Shown: positions 42,018 through 51,132 of the stretch, in pieces
How the letters are laid out: the number at the start of each line of letters is the position of its first letter
How positions within the stretch are numbered: the stretch's first letter is position 1
DNA from: CAZDAW01 sp964503685
GTDB lineage: Bacteria; Chloroflexota; Anaerolineae; Anaerolineales; Anaerolineaceae
Direction of reading: 5' to 3'
NCBI GenBank assembly: GCA_964503685.1
Contig: CAZDAW010000002.1
Span: 22,917-86,916 of the forward strand
DNA length: 64,000 nt
Notes under the pieces: generated by a model
What the model saw: only the letters and a program-made list of their open reading frames with translations
Told to the model about the DNA's origin: nothing
Database searches by the model: none
Program-made: the position numbers and the translations under genes

Positions 42018-43658
42018 CATGCTGGTATCAAGCGGATTTTCAAGAATGGAGCTATATAAGGGGTATGCGATTTGCTTCCAATCTTTCTTCTTCTTGCCTT
42101 CAACAATGAAGTTAATGTTATCGATGAAATACTCTTCTACCTTTCCGATATTGTACATAATGGATTGGCGAAATTCAGCGACCTTATCAGACATACTGGA
42201 GGCATTGTTCAACGCCAGAACGGCCTTTTCTTTTAATTTCTCAATATCCGTTGCTACAAAACCGATATCATGGCGGTATCTGAAGTACTTAACATCCTGA
42301 AATGCTTCCTCGAGATTATCTTTTTCATTGTGTGAGAAAAAGATAACTGGCCTGAGCGTGGTAAAAGCATAAGTGAATGCAGTTCCCGATAAATCACTGA
42401 CCATGAGGGCAGAACGGGAATAATTATCCATATAGAAACCACGGTTCGAGTCGAAAATGAAACGTTTTTCTTTAGAAAAGCGATTTTTTATATCTGCCAC
42501 ACATTTCAAATGCAGCGTGTGGGGATGGGGACGGAAGATAATATTGTAATCAGGGAAGGTGTTTAATAACGCTTCGATGATTTGCTCGCCGTATTTTGGC
42601 AGCGAGACATACTCGGATATCTCCCCTTTAGTTACCGTGGGAGCATAGATAATGCTATCGACAGGTTTATCATATTTTTTAAAGTAGTCGATGTTTTGAT
42701 CTAATTTAATGTATCCGCCAGGAATAACCACAAGCGGTTTTTTGCGCGGTGGGCGAAGTTTTTCTGTCACTAGTGAAACAACGGTTGAGGGCATAAAGAT
42801 ATAATCCAACTCGTCCAGATAAGGCGATTCGCACATGACCCGCTCATCGGAGTATCGAATAGGGTACCATTCTGGGCCAACCGGGGAGTCAAAGATGTCG
42901 TGGACAAAAAGGATTTTTTTTGCTTTTTCGGGCAGACCAGTCATTACTGAAGGCAACACGAAGAGGTCAACAAAATCGAGGTAGGTTAAAATGCCCCTTG
43001 TTTTATAACCCTGACCGACATAATATGAAAATTCACGCTGTTCGAATTCATCGTTGCATTTTTCACCGAACAGAAAAATCACATTGTAACCCTTCTGGCG
43101 AATTTTCTTGTAAGTTTCGCCGGATCCAAGGTGAAACCGGTAAGCGCTATCCGGATAATATACCGCAATTGTTTTTTGCTGCGGGTTAATGTCTTTTTTG
43201 ATTTTATCCGAAATGTAATTCGCCAGGACACGAATTGGATAGGCGCCGCTGTCGGGATAATTTTCTAGCAGACATTGAATAAATTCATTGGGCGTTGAGC
43301 TATCAGAGTTGGAAAGTGAATCGATCAATTTGCCCAGCTCAGGGGAATAGAAAGCGGGATGGAGAATGATCTGTTTTTCAGGGATATTTCCGGCTATTAA
43401 TTTATTGACAACTTTTTCCTGAAATTCAAGATTGGTCGAGGCGAAGATGATCGGATATTGTCCGTATACATTTTGCTCAAACCGTTCCTCAAATGGAAGA
43501 ACATCAGCTCCGAGCTTTGAGGTAAGATATTTCGCCTCTTCTTTTGTTTCACAGGTGTAACTGGCAATCTTGAAACCATATTTTATGTAAAATTGCTGAC
43601 AGGCAATTATATGGTCACGATTTCCAATGATTGAAATTTTTTGTATCGGCATCATCAT
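41352..43658 (-). CDS. CDP-glycerol glycerophosphotransferase-like protein with C-terminal repeats
   Basis: A 768-residue protein. About 1-110 is a small Rossmann-like domain. About 160-520 resembles teichoic-acid-type CDP-glycerol:glycerophosphotransferases ('IIFRPHPHTLHLKCVADI', 'SRSALMVSDLSGTAFTYAFT', 'RPVIFF'). From residue 548 come repeats of 67-96 residues with 'YKGYNIVYYKDRYYALSISL' and 'GPVDL'. A frameshift at an A6 run (T6 at 41403-41408 on the plus strand) ends the frame inside repeat 3; the rest is at 41117-41402. It may transfer a polyol-phosphate or related group to the glycan. Confidence 0.75.
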   Translation of the reverse strand: MMMPIQKISIIGNRDHIIACQQFYIKYGFKIASYTCETKEEAKYLTSKLGADVLPFEERFEQNVYGQYPIIFASTNLEFQEKVVNKLIAGNIPEKQIILHPAFYSPELGKLIDSLSNSDSSTPNEFIQCLLENYPDSGAYPIRVLANYISDKIKKDINPQQKTIAVYYPDSAYRFHLGSGETYKKIRQKGYNVIFLFGEKCNDEFEQREFSYYVGQGYKTRGILTYLDFVDLFVLPSVMTGLPEKAKKILFVHDIFDSPVGPEWYPIRYSDERVMCESPYLDELDYIFMPSTVVSLVTEKLRPPRKKPLVVIPGGYIKLDQNIDYFKKYDKPVDSIIYAPTVTKGEISEYVSLPKYGEQIIEALLNTFPDYNIIFRPHPHTLHLKCVADIKNRFSKEKRFIFDSNRGFYMDNYSRSALMVSDLSGTAFTYAFTTLRPVIFFSHNEKDNLEEAFQDVKYFRYRHDIGFVATDIEKLKEKAVLALNNASSMSDKVAEFRQSIMYNIGKVEEYFIDNINFIVEGKKKKDWKQIAYPLYSSILENPLDTSMPKMIEAGYKGYNIVYYKDRYYALSISLGPVDLPTTTEKILKGYLEEGTCVESFSFKEIKRQIDEANFFPTPQLIEANYKGYNIGAYRKKYYALASTLGPIDLTRISEEKLRIFQNNKTIAIADSLESVKRVVDDYTLIGTGQFSPSSKNENINNIKKALSDVIRATPTLIEIGYKKYNILLYNKKYYGIYQSLAFKDISEANEKKLQDYHRQYNRRNQADD

Positions 43659-43668
43659 CTCTCTTGGA

Positions 43669-45096
43669 TTATTGGGGTTTCCATCCCAGGCTTTCTTGTA
43701 GATCTTTAACTTTGTGTGTTTGAATCAGGTTCATGCGGTTGCCGGATTTGGGATACCCGACAGCAGTAACGAGAATCAAGTCCTCATCTTCTAACTCACC
43801 TGAACGCCATAATGCTTCAAGGCAAGTCGGTATATGGTCAACACTCGTGCGCGAGAAAGGAATATTGACATAAACGCCTTTTGTTCCGCGCAGAAGGTTA
43901 AACCGCCGGGCAGAATCTATATCATTGCTGATTGCCAATATTTGCTGGCGGGGTATTTTGGCTGAGATCATCCGCGCTGCAAACCCGGATTTGGTGATAA
44001 CCACAATTTTCGTAATCTTTAACCGACGACAAATGATATCAATTGCATCAGCGATTGCTGTTGGAATATTATCAATACTGCTATCGTCGTCATCGTTAAG
44101 AGAATCAAGCAAGAATTTTGAGGCTGCATCGGCAACTGCGCGCATCTGGGTTACGGCTTCGATCGGATATTTCCCGGCAGCCGTTTCGTTTGAAAGCATT
44201 AAACCTGAGGCGCCTTCCAATACTGCATTGGTAATATCACTTACCTCTGCTTTTGTCGGAGTATTGTGGCTGATCATTGAATGGAGCATCTGAGTGGCAA
44301 TAATCACCGGACAGGCTGCCATGCGCGCTTTAGTTAATATTTGTTTTTGGAGTAAAGGCACTTGCTCTATACTGGTTTCGACTGAGAGGTCTCCCCTGTC
44401 GATCATTAAAGCGTCAGATGCCTTAATGATTCCGTCCAGATTATCCAATGCGGATTGAGTTTCGATTTTGGACACAATACCCGGCCCGTCCTTCCCGATC
44501 AACATCCGAATGGCTTCGACCTGTGAGCCGTTTTCGACAAAACTTAATCCAATGTAATCGATATGGTTTTGGCGAGCAAAGGTTAATAATTCCTGATCGG
44601 GTTCAGTGAAAAAGTCACCGCGCAGGGATGTTCCCCGAATTTGTACTCCTTTGTTGCTGCGGATAGCGCCGTCGCTATTAGCCTGGCAAATAATCAGACT
44701 TTCGGTTATGTCCACAACGGTAAAAAATAAACTCCCATCATCAACTGATAACTCATCGCCAATTTTTAGCTTTTCGGGCAAGTCAGGATGATTGACATAG
44801 ACATGATTCGAATTGGAAAATTCTTTTGCTGTGGTAAATATAACCTGATCTCCGGTCTTTACGGGGAAATCATTTTTGAGTTTTCCGGTGCGGATTTTTC
44901 CACCGGGAAGGTCTAATAAAACCGGAACGCCCGGCGCTACTTTTCGCAAATTGGCGATTGTCTGTATGTGCCAATTGAGGTCGGAATGGGCGCCGTTGAG
45001 GCGGGCAATATTCATCCCGGCCTGGAATAAGGCCTTCAATGAATCTTCATTGTTGGTATGCGGCCCAATTGTAGCAACAATTTTCACCCAGTTCAT
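43669..45096 (-). CDS. Pyruvate-kinase-like protein in sulfation gene set
   Basis: A 475-residue pyruvate kinase-family protein. Recognisable elements are 'KIVATIGPHTNNEDSLKALF', 'NIARLNGAH', 'VLLDLPGGKIRTGKL', 'SKIETQSALDNLDGII', 'ALMIDRGDLSVE', 'ATQMLHSMI' and 'PTKAEVSDITNAVLEGA'. Most catalytic residues are kept, but the usual NFSHG, TKGPE and VARGDLG are altered to NGAHS, LPGGK and IDRGDLS, so it is a divergent paralog. Its ATG overlaps the sat stop (ATGA). The location in a sat-cysC-cysQ run suggests nucleotide or phosphoenolpyruvate use there rather than bulk glycolysis. Confidence 0.8.
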   Translation of the reverse strand: MNWVKIVATIGPHTNNEDSLKALFQAGMNIARLNGAHSDLNWHIQTIANLRKVAPGVPVLLDLPGGKIRTGKLKNDFPVKTGDQVIFTTAKEFSNSNHVYVNHPDLPEKLKIGDELSVDDGSLFFTVVDITESLIICQANSDGAIRSNKGVQIRGTSLRGDFFTEPDQELLTFARQNHIDYIGLSFVENGSQVEAIRMLIGKDGPGIVSKIETQSALDNLDGIIKASDALMIDRGDLSVETSIEQVPLLQKQILTKARMAACPVIIATQMLHSMISHNTPTKAEVSDITNAVLEGASGLMLSNETAAGKYPIEAVTQMRAVADAASKFLLDSLNDDDDSSIDNIPTAIADAIDIICRRLKITKIVVITKSGFAARMISAKIPRQQILAISNDIDSARRFNLLRGTKGVYVNIPFSRTSVDHIPTCLEALWRSGELEDEDLILVTAVGYPKSGNRMNLIQTHKVKDLQESLGWKPQ

Positions 45097-46181
45097 TCTG
45101 CATTCTCCTCGATGAAAATCGGCATACCCGATATGCTTTTTATAATTTCCGGTCTAATCAACTCAGAGGGACATGGCGCACCGCCCGACAATCTTTTTCG
45201 AAAATCAGTACCATTGACCTCCATTATAGCTTCGGGTTTTTTTTCGATGTGCGGGCAGGTCCGCTCGGTGACGATCCCACCACAAATTTTGCAGAAAAAC
45301 GGCCCGAAGAAGCGTAATATCTGGATACCAAGTTGCCCGTCAAATTTTTTGGTGAGTTCGTGCGCTTCATATTTTTTATAATAGTTATCTACTCCGGCGT
45401 GATCGCGCCCGACGATGAAATGGGTACAACCATAATTTCGGCGGATGATGGCATGAAATATGGCTTCGCGCGGACCAGCATAGCGCATGGATGTTGAGAG
45501 CACCCCAAGCAAGATGCGTTGGCTGGGTAAAAAGTTGTCGATCAAAGCTTCATAAGCGGTGAGGATTGCCATTGGGGCATAGTCGCCTTTTTTCTTTGTA
45601 CCGACCAGGGGTTGGATGAACAAACCATCGGCCTGCTCCAATGCCAGGCGCAGAAGATATTCGTGCGCTTTATGTGGTATATTGCGGGTTTGAAATCCAA
45701 CAATGGTTTGCCAGCCCTGCCGTTGAAAATGGACGCGCGTTTCCACCGGCGTCAATTCGTATTGCGAAAATTCGAGGTAAATACGCTCTGAGAGGTCTAC
45801 GACTCCCCCAGCGAAGTAATTACCCATGCGGTAAAAAAGGGCTACGCCAGGATGCTTTACATCGGAGGTTCCGTAAACCTTTTTAGCAACAGCTTCTTTA
45901 TTGCAAGTGAAAATATCTTGCGGATGCACTTCACCAATTTCAATACCTTCATAAACAAGCGTTAATGAATCAGCTTTCTGTGCTTGCTGCGCCTGTTCCT
46001 GAGTTAGATCAAAGATGACAGGTAGTGGAAATGGTTGATTATCTGGAAGATACATTGTCTCCACTACTGAATTGAATTCATCCCGGTTCATAAAACCGGT
46101 CAGCGGCGCAAAGGCTCCCAGGGCAATTTTTTCTGCTTCCATGTATTGGCGTCGATTAATTGTGATGCGAACAGATTTCAT
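45093..46181 (-). CDS. sat: Sulfate adenylyltransferase (ATP sulfurylase)
   Basis: This enzyme makes adenylyl sulfate from ATP and sulfate. The 362-residue protein has 'VGFQTRNIPHKAHEYLLRLA' (the QxRNxxHxxH motif), 'GLFIQPLVGTKKKGDYAP' and 'IVGRDHAGVDNYYKKYEAHE', all single-chain ATP-sulfurylase hallmarks. A C-terminal Cys cluster ('CKICGGIVTERTC') could bind zinc. It overlaps cysC and the kinase-like gene by 4 nt each, forming one coupled unit for PAPS supply. Confidence 0.92.
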   Translation of the reverse strand: MKSVRITINRRQYMEAEKIALGAFAPLTGFMNRDEFNSVVETMYLPDNQPFPLPVIFDLTQEQAQQAQKADSLTLVYEGIEIGEVHPQDIFTCNKEAVAKKVYGTSDVKHPGVALFYRMGNYFAGGVVDLSERIYLEFSQYELTPVETRVHFQRQGWQTIVGFQTRNIPHKAHEYLLRLALEQADGLFIQPLVGTKKKGDYAPMAILTAYEALIDNFLPSQRILLGVLSTSMRYAGPREAIFHAIIRRNYGCTHFIVGRDHAGVDNYYKKYEAHELTKKFDGQLGIQILRFFGPFFCKICGGIVTERTCPHIEKKPEAIMEVNGTDFRKRLSGGAPCPSELIRPEIIKSISGMPIFIEENAE

Positions 46182-46759
46182 CTTGCCTCCCGTGAGTGCG
46201 CCAATGCAGGAACATTTGAGATAATTCGGCGCGCCAATGATTCTGGCGGTTCCAATTGGGTAGCGTCAATTACCATATCCGCCAATTGAGGTGGATACCA
46301 GGGGATATCCACTCCAACGACGTTCGCAATTTTTCCGACGATGGCCTGATTGTAAAGATTCTTTGCATCCCTCTGGCGCAAAAAATGAACGGACGTTTTC
46401 AGGTAAACTTCGAAGTAATTGGGGAGATTTTGTTTATTCCAATCCAGTAGCTCAGGATGGGCGTATAAGGCAGCGATCAGAACGACGGCTCCCTGATCTG
46501 CCAATAATTTTGCGATGTTCTGGATGCGTTTGATTTGAATAACCCGGTCTGCTTCGCAATAGCCCAGATCATTTCCAAATGTCTGCCGAATGGCATCTCC
46601 ATCCAGAACGAAAAGTTCCGGCATGAAGGATTTCATCTCTTGCCAGATGGCCCGGCAAATTGTTGATTTGCCGGAACCAGAGAGGCCGGTAATCCAGATG
46701 ACTGTCCCCGGTTTCTCAGATGGATATTTGAATACTTCGAAATAATTTTTTGTATTCAT
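46178..46759 (-). CDS. cysC: Adenylylsulfate kinase (CysC-like)
   Basis: This enzyme phosphorylates APS to PAPS. The 193-residue protein has P-loop 'WITGLSGSGKSTICRAI', 'LDGDAIRQTFGNDLGY' (usually LDGDNVR...DLGF) and 'RIQNIAKLLADQGAVVLIAA'. It is a little divergent; some CysC homologs in capsule clusters use other nucleotides, but linkage to sat supports APS. The frame overlaps cysQ and sat by 4 nt. Confidence 0.87.
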   Translation of the reverse strand: MNTKNYFEVFKYPSEKPGTVIWITGLSGSGKSTICRAIWQEMKSFMPELFVLDGDAIRQTFGNDLGYCEADRVIQIKRIQNIAKLLADQGAVVLIAALYAHPELLDWNKQNLPNYFEVYLKTSVHFLRQRDAKNLYNQAIVGKIANVVGVDIPWYPPQLADMVIDATQLEPPESLARRIISNVPALAHSREAR

Positions 46760-47574
46760 TTCTCTTTTTGATTTTCACTCTTTATTTTACCGATTAATTC
46801 CTTAACCAGGTTTGAAGGGCCTGCAAATGTGTACGAACGAATACGTGTACTGGCCTGGTTGAACCGAATCGGCAACCCGTCCAGTCGTTGGTAAATCTTG
46901 CCACTGGCCTGGATAATTCCCACACCGGCGCATATATCCCACTCAGATTTAGGCTGGACAGAGAAGGTCAAGTCATCCATACCAGCAGCAACTCGTAATA
47001 GCTTATAGGCAACACTGCCAATCGGTTTGGCTTGATGGACAAAAGCGAGATAGGGTTGGATGCTGCCATCATTGACCTCAGTGCGACTGACACTGGCGGT
47101 GGCTTCGGATAATGTTTTTGCATTGGCTGGCGCTGATTGGATTCCCCAGAACTTGCAGCCTGTTTTCAGCGAGCCGACCCCCCCCTCTCCGGATATGGGA
47201 TTGTAAATTCCTCCGGCAACGACTTCCCCTCGATATGTAAGGCCAACTGATATGGATATTTGAGGAATGCGTTGTACAAATTCCTTTGTCCCATCCAGAG
47301 GATCAACAACCCATACCCAATCTTTTGAAAGACGTGACAGATCATCCTTGCTTTCTTCTGAAAGCCAGCCGGCTTCTGGAAAGAGGTTGCTCAATTCTTT
47401 TTTTAAGAAATTATCTGATTCCCGATCTGCATTGGTCAAAGGAGATCCATCTCCTTTGATTTCGACATCAATTGGTTGTTGAAACCAGCGATGAATAATT
47501 TCCCCTGCATCCAACATGACCTGTTTGATTTCTGATAAAGTTACGGGTATTAAGGTTTCTAAAGTATCTTTCAT
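46756..47574 (-). CDS. cysQ: 3'(2'),5'-bisphosphate nucleotidase (CysQ family)
   Basis: This inositol-monophosphatase-fold enzyme recycles the 3',5'-ADP left after sulfotransferase use of PAPS. Motifs present are 'DGSPLTNADRESDNFLKKEL', 'WLSEESKDD', 'WVWVVDPLDGTKEFVQRIPQ' and 'SEWDICAGVGIIQASGK', which carry the metal ligands E, D, D, D. It has 272 residues. It is coupled (ATGA) to the radical SAM gene upstream and cysC downstream, completing a PAPS make-and-recycle set. Confidence 0.88.
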   Translation of the reverse strand: MKDTLETLIPVTLSEIKQVMLDAGEIIHRWFQQPIDVEIKGDGSPLTNADRESDNFLKKELSNLFPEAGWLSEESKDDLSRLSKDWVWVVDPLDGTKEFVQRIPQISISVGLTYRGEVVAGGIYNPISGEGGVGSLKTGCKFWGIQSAPANAKTLSEATASVSRTEVNDGSIQPYLAFVHQAKPIGSVAYKLLRVAAGMDDLTFSVQPKSEWDICAGVGIIQASGKIYQRLDGLPIRFNQASTRIRSYTFAGPSNLVKELIGKIKSENQKEK

Positions 47575-49076
47575 ACTTTATCCCTTACAAGCTTATGCGA
47601 AGCCATCTCACGAATATGCTCTGTGGTTTCCGCGCCAAATTTTCGAGTGATCATCTCAAGATAAGCCGGGTTATTAAAATAAACCTTAAAGGCATGGTCA
47701 CGAAAACGCAACACTTCCGCGCCAGTCAGATATTTTGTGGGCAGGGGTGTTGTATCGACTGCGTGCTGCGAGTAACCGCTCCATTTTTCAGGCAGGGGCC
47801 AGTTTTCTTTGATCGCCGTTTCATATAGTTGAGAACCCGGATACGCCATGGCAGAGTAAAAATTTGCATATTCAGCGTTGATATTCAGAGCCATGTTTAA
47901 TGTATCTTGCATACTTTCGAGATCATCTTCCGGCAACCCGAAAATGTAATTAGCGCCGATATAAATTCCACCGGCGCGTACTTTATCCAGCGTAGTGAAT
48001 ATTTCTTCCTGGCTAATGCCCTTTTGAACATCATCGCGCACTCGGTCGTTGCCGGCTTCGATGCCGAATGCCAGCCAATTAATCCCGGCATTTTTAAGTC
48101 GTTCAATCCAATCATCTTTTACAGAATCGACGCGTGCGTAAGCCCAGATGTTCAAGTCGTAACCACGTTCATTGATGAGGTCGCAGATGGTTAATACATG
48201 CCGGGGATTGAAAACGAACATTTCATCGGCAAATTTGATATTGCGAACGCCGTAATCATTGACCAGTTTGTCCAACTGGTCAATCACAGCTTGCGGACTC
48301 CAGTAACGGTAACTGTTGACTTTAGCCTTATAACCGAGGGCTTTTTCTCCTTCGCGGAAAGGTGCCTGGATACAGCAAAAACTGCAATGATTAGGGCACC
48401 CCAGTGTGGTATAAAGCGCAGCATAGGGTTGGCGTTTCAAATCGCCAAAGCAATGCCAGTTGTGGGCGCGATATTTTGACATAGGGAGCAAATCCCAGGT
48501 CATACCGGGTATTTCATTATCCAGATCTCTTACCAATGGGGCGGCAGGATTCGATTTGACCTGATCGCCCTCCCAATAAACCAATCCGCGTACTTTGCCG
48601 AGATCAGCGTGTGGGGCGCGTAAGGCTTCGATCAAATCGACGAGGGTGAATAACCCTTCGTCTTTGCATGTGAAATCCGTTTTTTCCTCACGCAAAGTTC
48701 TCTCGGGCAGGGCAGCAACATGGCCGCCCAACATAAGAATCTTTTGTGTAGGATCGATTTGTTTAATCGCGGCGCAAATTGCGCCCGCTGATGGCATGAC
48801 TTGCGTTGAGGCGGATGGGTTATGACCGTAAACCACGACGGCTGCCAATAGCGGCTTGCGATCGAGAATCTCCCTTGCAGTCTCATCCGGCGACAGGTTT
48901 TCAGCGTTGGCATCCAGAATTTGAACAGAGTAACCGCGTTTGATGACAAAACTCGCCATCAGCCCGGCCCAGACCGGAGGTTCGATGGCGGCCAGCTCTT
49001 GCCCCAGCGACTGGTAGATTCGCTTACGGTCGCCAGGGTTGACAAGCAGCAGATCGATCTGTTTGTTGTGCGCCAT
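47571..49076 (-). CDS. B12-binding-type radical SAM enzyme
   Basis: A 501-residue protein. An N-terminal cobalamin-binding-like Rossmann domain fills about 1-155 ('LLLVNPGDRKRIYQSLG', 'ILMLGGHVAALPERTLRE'). It is followed by a radical SAM core with the CxxxCxxC cluster in 'TTLGCPNHCSFCCIQAPFRE' and 'WLAFGIEAGNDRVRDDV'. The DxHxxG cobalamin motif is not obvious, so B12 binding is uncertain. Enzymes of this class often C-methylate sugars or rearrange carbon skeletons. The substrate is unknown; it heads the coupled cysQ-cysC-sat chain. Confidence 0.82.
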   Translation of the reverse strand: MAHNKQIDLLLVNPGDRKRIYQSLGQELAAIEPPVWAGLMASFVIKRGYSVQILDANAENLSPDETAREILDRKPLLAAVVVYGHNPSASTQVMPSAGAICAAIKQIDPTQKILMLGGHVAALPERTLREEKTDFTCKDEGLFTLVDLIEALRAPHADLGKVRGLVYWEGDQVKSNPAAPLVRDLDNEIPGMTWDLLPMSKYRAHNWHCFGDLKRQPYAALYTTLGCPNHCSFCCIQAPFREGEKALGYKAKVNSYRYWSPQAVIDQLDKLVNDYGVRNIKFADEMFVFNPRHVLTICDLINERGYDLNIWAYARVDSVKDDWIERLKNAGINWLAFGIEAGNDRVRDDVQKGISQEEIFTTLDKVRAGGIYIGANYIFGLPEDDLESMQDTLNMALNINAEYANFYSAMAYPGSQLYETAIKENWPLPEKWSGYSQHAVDTTPLPTKYLTGAEVLRFRDHAFKVYFNNPAYLEMITRKFGAETTEHIREMASHKLVRDKV

Positions 49077-49078
49077 GA

Positions 49079-50275
49079 TTACATCCCGCCTTTCTGCTCG
49101 TTAAGCAACTGGCATAACTCAAGGATTTTATCCCTCTCCAATTCGGGATAATTGCCGATGTAAAAACCGTAAAAATGGACATGATCGACATTTGGGAAAT
49201 CTTTAAGATCGAGTTCACCCAGATAATTTTTGATATAGGGTTGACGAAGTTGATTACCACCACCGGATGTTCCGCGCCGGAATTCAATTCCCCGGCTGCG
49301 TAATGCCTGCATCACATTATCACGTAACATAGTATCGGGTTTGCGAAGAATAAGCGTAAAGGCGTAGTTACAACTGCCTTCGGTTCTGAAATCGGTCTGG
49401 TATTTTTCCGGGTCCAGATTTTCTAAAAATATATTCAGATTCTCGATTCGCTTTTGATTGTTGGCGTCCAGCCGTTTTAATTGAGAGCGTCCCAGAACGG
49501 CGTTGATCTCGGTGCTGCGCACATTGTAGGCGGGGTAAGCGAAAATGAAATCGGGATTCAGATCGGGATATTTCTCCCAATATGGGCGTTTGAAGGCTTC
49601 AGTGCTGGCTTCGCGCACCATGCCGTGCGAACGGAACATGCGAATCATCTCGTAGATATTCGAGTCGTTGGTCGAAACCATCCCACCTTCAATGGTGGTC
49701 ATATGGTGGGCGTAATAGAATGAGAAGTTGGAGATCAAACCGAAGGTGCCCAGTTTTTGACCTTTGAAAGTGGCGCCGTGCGATTCGCAAACGTCTTCGA
49801 TAAGGGGGATGTTACGCGCTTGAAGCTCATCAAGCAAGCATTGGTTCAGCGCGTTATAACCCAGGATGTGAGTCAGAAAAACGGCTCGTGTTTGTGGGGT
49901 GATCTTTTTCAGCACCTGATCAATATCCATGCCCAATGTGTGCGGGTCAATATCGACAAAAATGGGTTTGAAGCCGCAAATGATCACTGATGCGATATCC
50001 GATACCCAGGTGAGAGTGGGAACGATAATCTCGCCTCCGCCATAGATTTCCCGCAGGGCAGAGATCGTGATCAGGTTAGCCGATGCCCCAGAATTGACAA
50101 AGACGCTGTATTTAACGCCAAGCCATTCTGACCACTCTTTCTCAAACATCTGCACATTCTGCGATTGAGTCAAGATCGGGTCATCCTGTTTGAGAAATTC
50201 GATCAGTGTATCCAGATCAGCGCGAGTGATATTATTGGTTATGAGGGGCCATTTAAGATTCCACTGGTAGGGCAT
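49079..50275 (-). CDS. PLP-dependent sugar 3-dehydratase-like protein (DegT/ColD family)
   Basis: A 398-residue DegT/DnrJ/EryC1/StrS-family protein. The PLP lysine position is His190: 'NFSFYYAHHMTTIEGGMV' replaces the usual S-x-x-x-T-K. That exchange marks the nucleotide-sugar 3-dehydratases (ColD, E1/RfbH) rather than aminotransferases. The 'IPLIEDVCESHGA' Asp for PLP N1 is present. It probably acts on a GDP- or CDP-linked 4-keto sugar. The heptose genes nearby suggest a 3-deoxy or 3,6-dideoxy heptose or hexose product. Confidence 0.85.
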   Translation of the reverse strand: MPYQWNLKWPLITNNITRADLDTLIEFLKQDDPILTQSQNVQMFEKEWSEWLGVKYSVFVNSGASANLITISALREIYGGGEIIVPTLTWVSDIASVIICGFKPIFVDIDPHTLGMDIDQVLKKITPQTRAVFLTHILGYNALNQCLLDELQARNIPLIEDVCESHGATFKGQKLGTFGLISNFSFYYAHHMTTIEGGMVSTNDSNIYEMIRMFRSHGMVREASTEAFKRPYWEKYPDLNPDFIFAYPAYNVRSTEINAVLGRSQLKRLDANNQKRIENLNIFLENLDPEKYQTDFRTEGSCNYAFTLILRKPDTMLRDNVMQALRSRGIEFRRGTSGGGNQLRQPYIKNYLGELDLKDFPNVDHVHFYGFYIGNYPELERDKILELCQLLNEQKGGM

Positions 50276-50313
50276 AATCTATTCGTTTTCCTTTCTTCCC
50301 GAACCCTGTTTGG

Positions 50314-51117
50314 TTAACCGTATGTCTCTTTAATAACGTAAGCGCTGGGGCTCATTGCCCAGTCTAACCGGCGCATAGTGACGTTTTTATCAGCAAAGTA
50401 TTCGTCAACGGCTGTACTTTCGCCTTCCCAGGGACGGATACCATAATCGTCGAATATAACCACGCCGCCCCTGACCACCCGCGGCCAGAGGTATTCAAGT
50501 GCAGTGCGGGTTGGCGCATACAGGTCGCAGTCAACATGGAGCAGGCAGATACGCAATCCGGAATTTTCCTTGACGTAGCGTGGCACCGATTCTTCGATAT
50601 TCCCATCCACCAAGATAATTCTGGGTTTATGGGGGATAAAACGGTCTTTATCGTAAATAGTGATGGCATCTTGCAAGATTTCTTTGAAGGGACTGGCATC
50701 ATACCCTCCTACCACTTTGTTGACACGTATATCTTCTCCGCCATCTTTTTCATCCAACTGAGTGAAGCCTTTCCAGTTATCAAAGCCAATTACCTGTTTG
50801 GCGCGATCTCCCATGTTGCGAACTTCTAAAAAATTAGCCCATTCCATGAGCGAGACCCCGCGATAAACGCCTAATTCAACAATATCTCCAGGCAAATCAA
50901 TGGTTTTGCAGAAGAACTCATAGTGAGCTAAAAAACGTTTGATAAAAACCCGCCGGGCGTAAATAGGAAAATTCCGGCAGATTTCCCGGCGAGTGACGCC
51001 AAATTTATCGAAATGATTTTCGAGCATCATCTCGATTTCATCATCAGACTGGTAATTTGCTCTTCCATCATATTGTCTTTGATCTTTATTTCTAACCGAC
51101 TCAAGAGAACTGCTCAT
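50314..51117 (-). CDS. TylF/MycF-type O-methyltransferase
   Basis: A 267-residue class I SAM-dependent methyltransferase. 'GDIVELGVYRGVSLMEWANF' is the glycine-rich SAM loop, 'QVIGFDNWKGFTQLDE' carries the acidic ribose ligand, and 'LLHVDCDLYAPTRTALEYLW' with 'GGVVIFDDYG' is the TylF metal-site pattern. Such enzymes O-methylate sugars in antibiotics, and relatives occur in surface glycan clusters. AAAGGAG precedes the ATG. The target is likely a sugar of the local glycan. Confidence 0.83.
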   Translation of the reverse strand: MSSSLESVRNKDQRQYDGRANYQSDDEIEMMLENHFDKFGVTRREICRNFPIYARRVFIKRFLAHYEFFCKTIDLPGDIVELGVYRGVSLMEWANFLEVRNMGDRAKQVIGFDNWKGFTQLDEKDGGEDIRVNKVVGGYDASPFKEILQDAITIYDKDRFIPHKPRIILVDGNIEESVPRYVKENSGLRICLLHVDCDLYAPTRTALEYLWPRVVRGGVVIFDDYGIRPWEGESTAVDEYFADKNVTMRRLDWAMSPSAYVIKETYG

Positions 51118-51132
51118 TCGTAATACTCCTTT

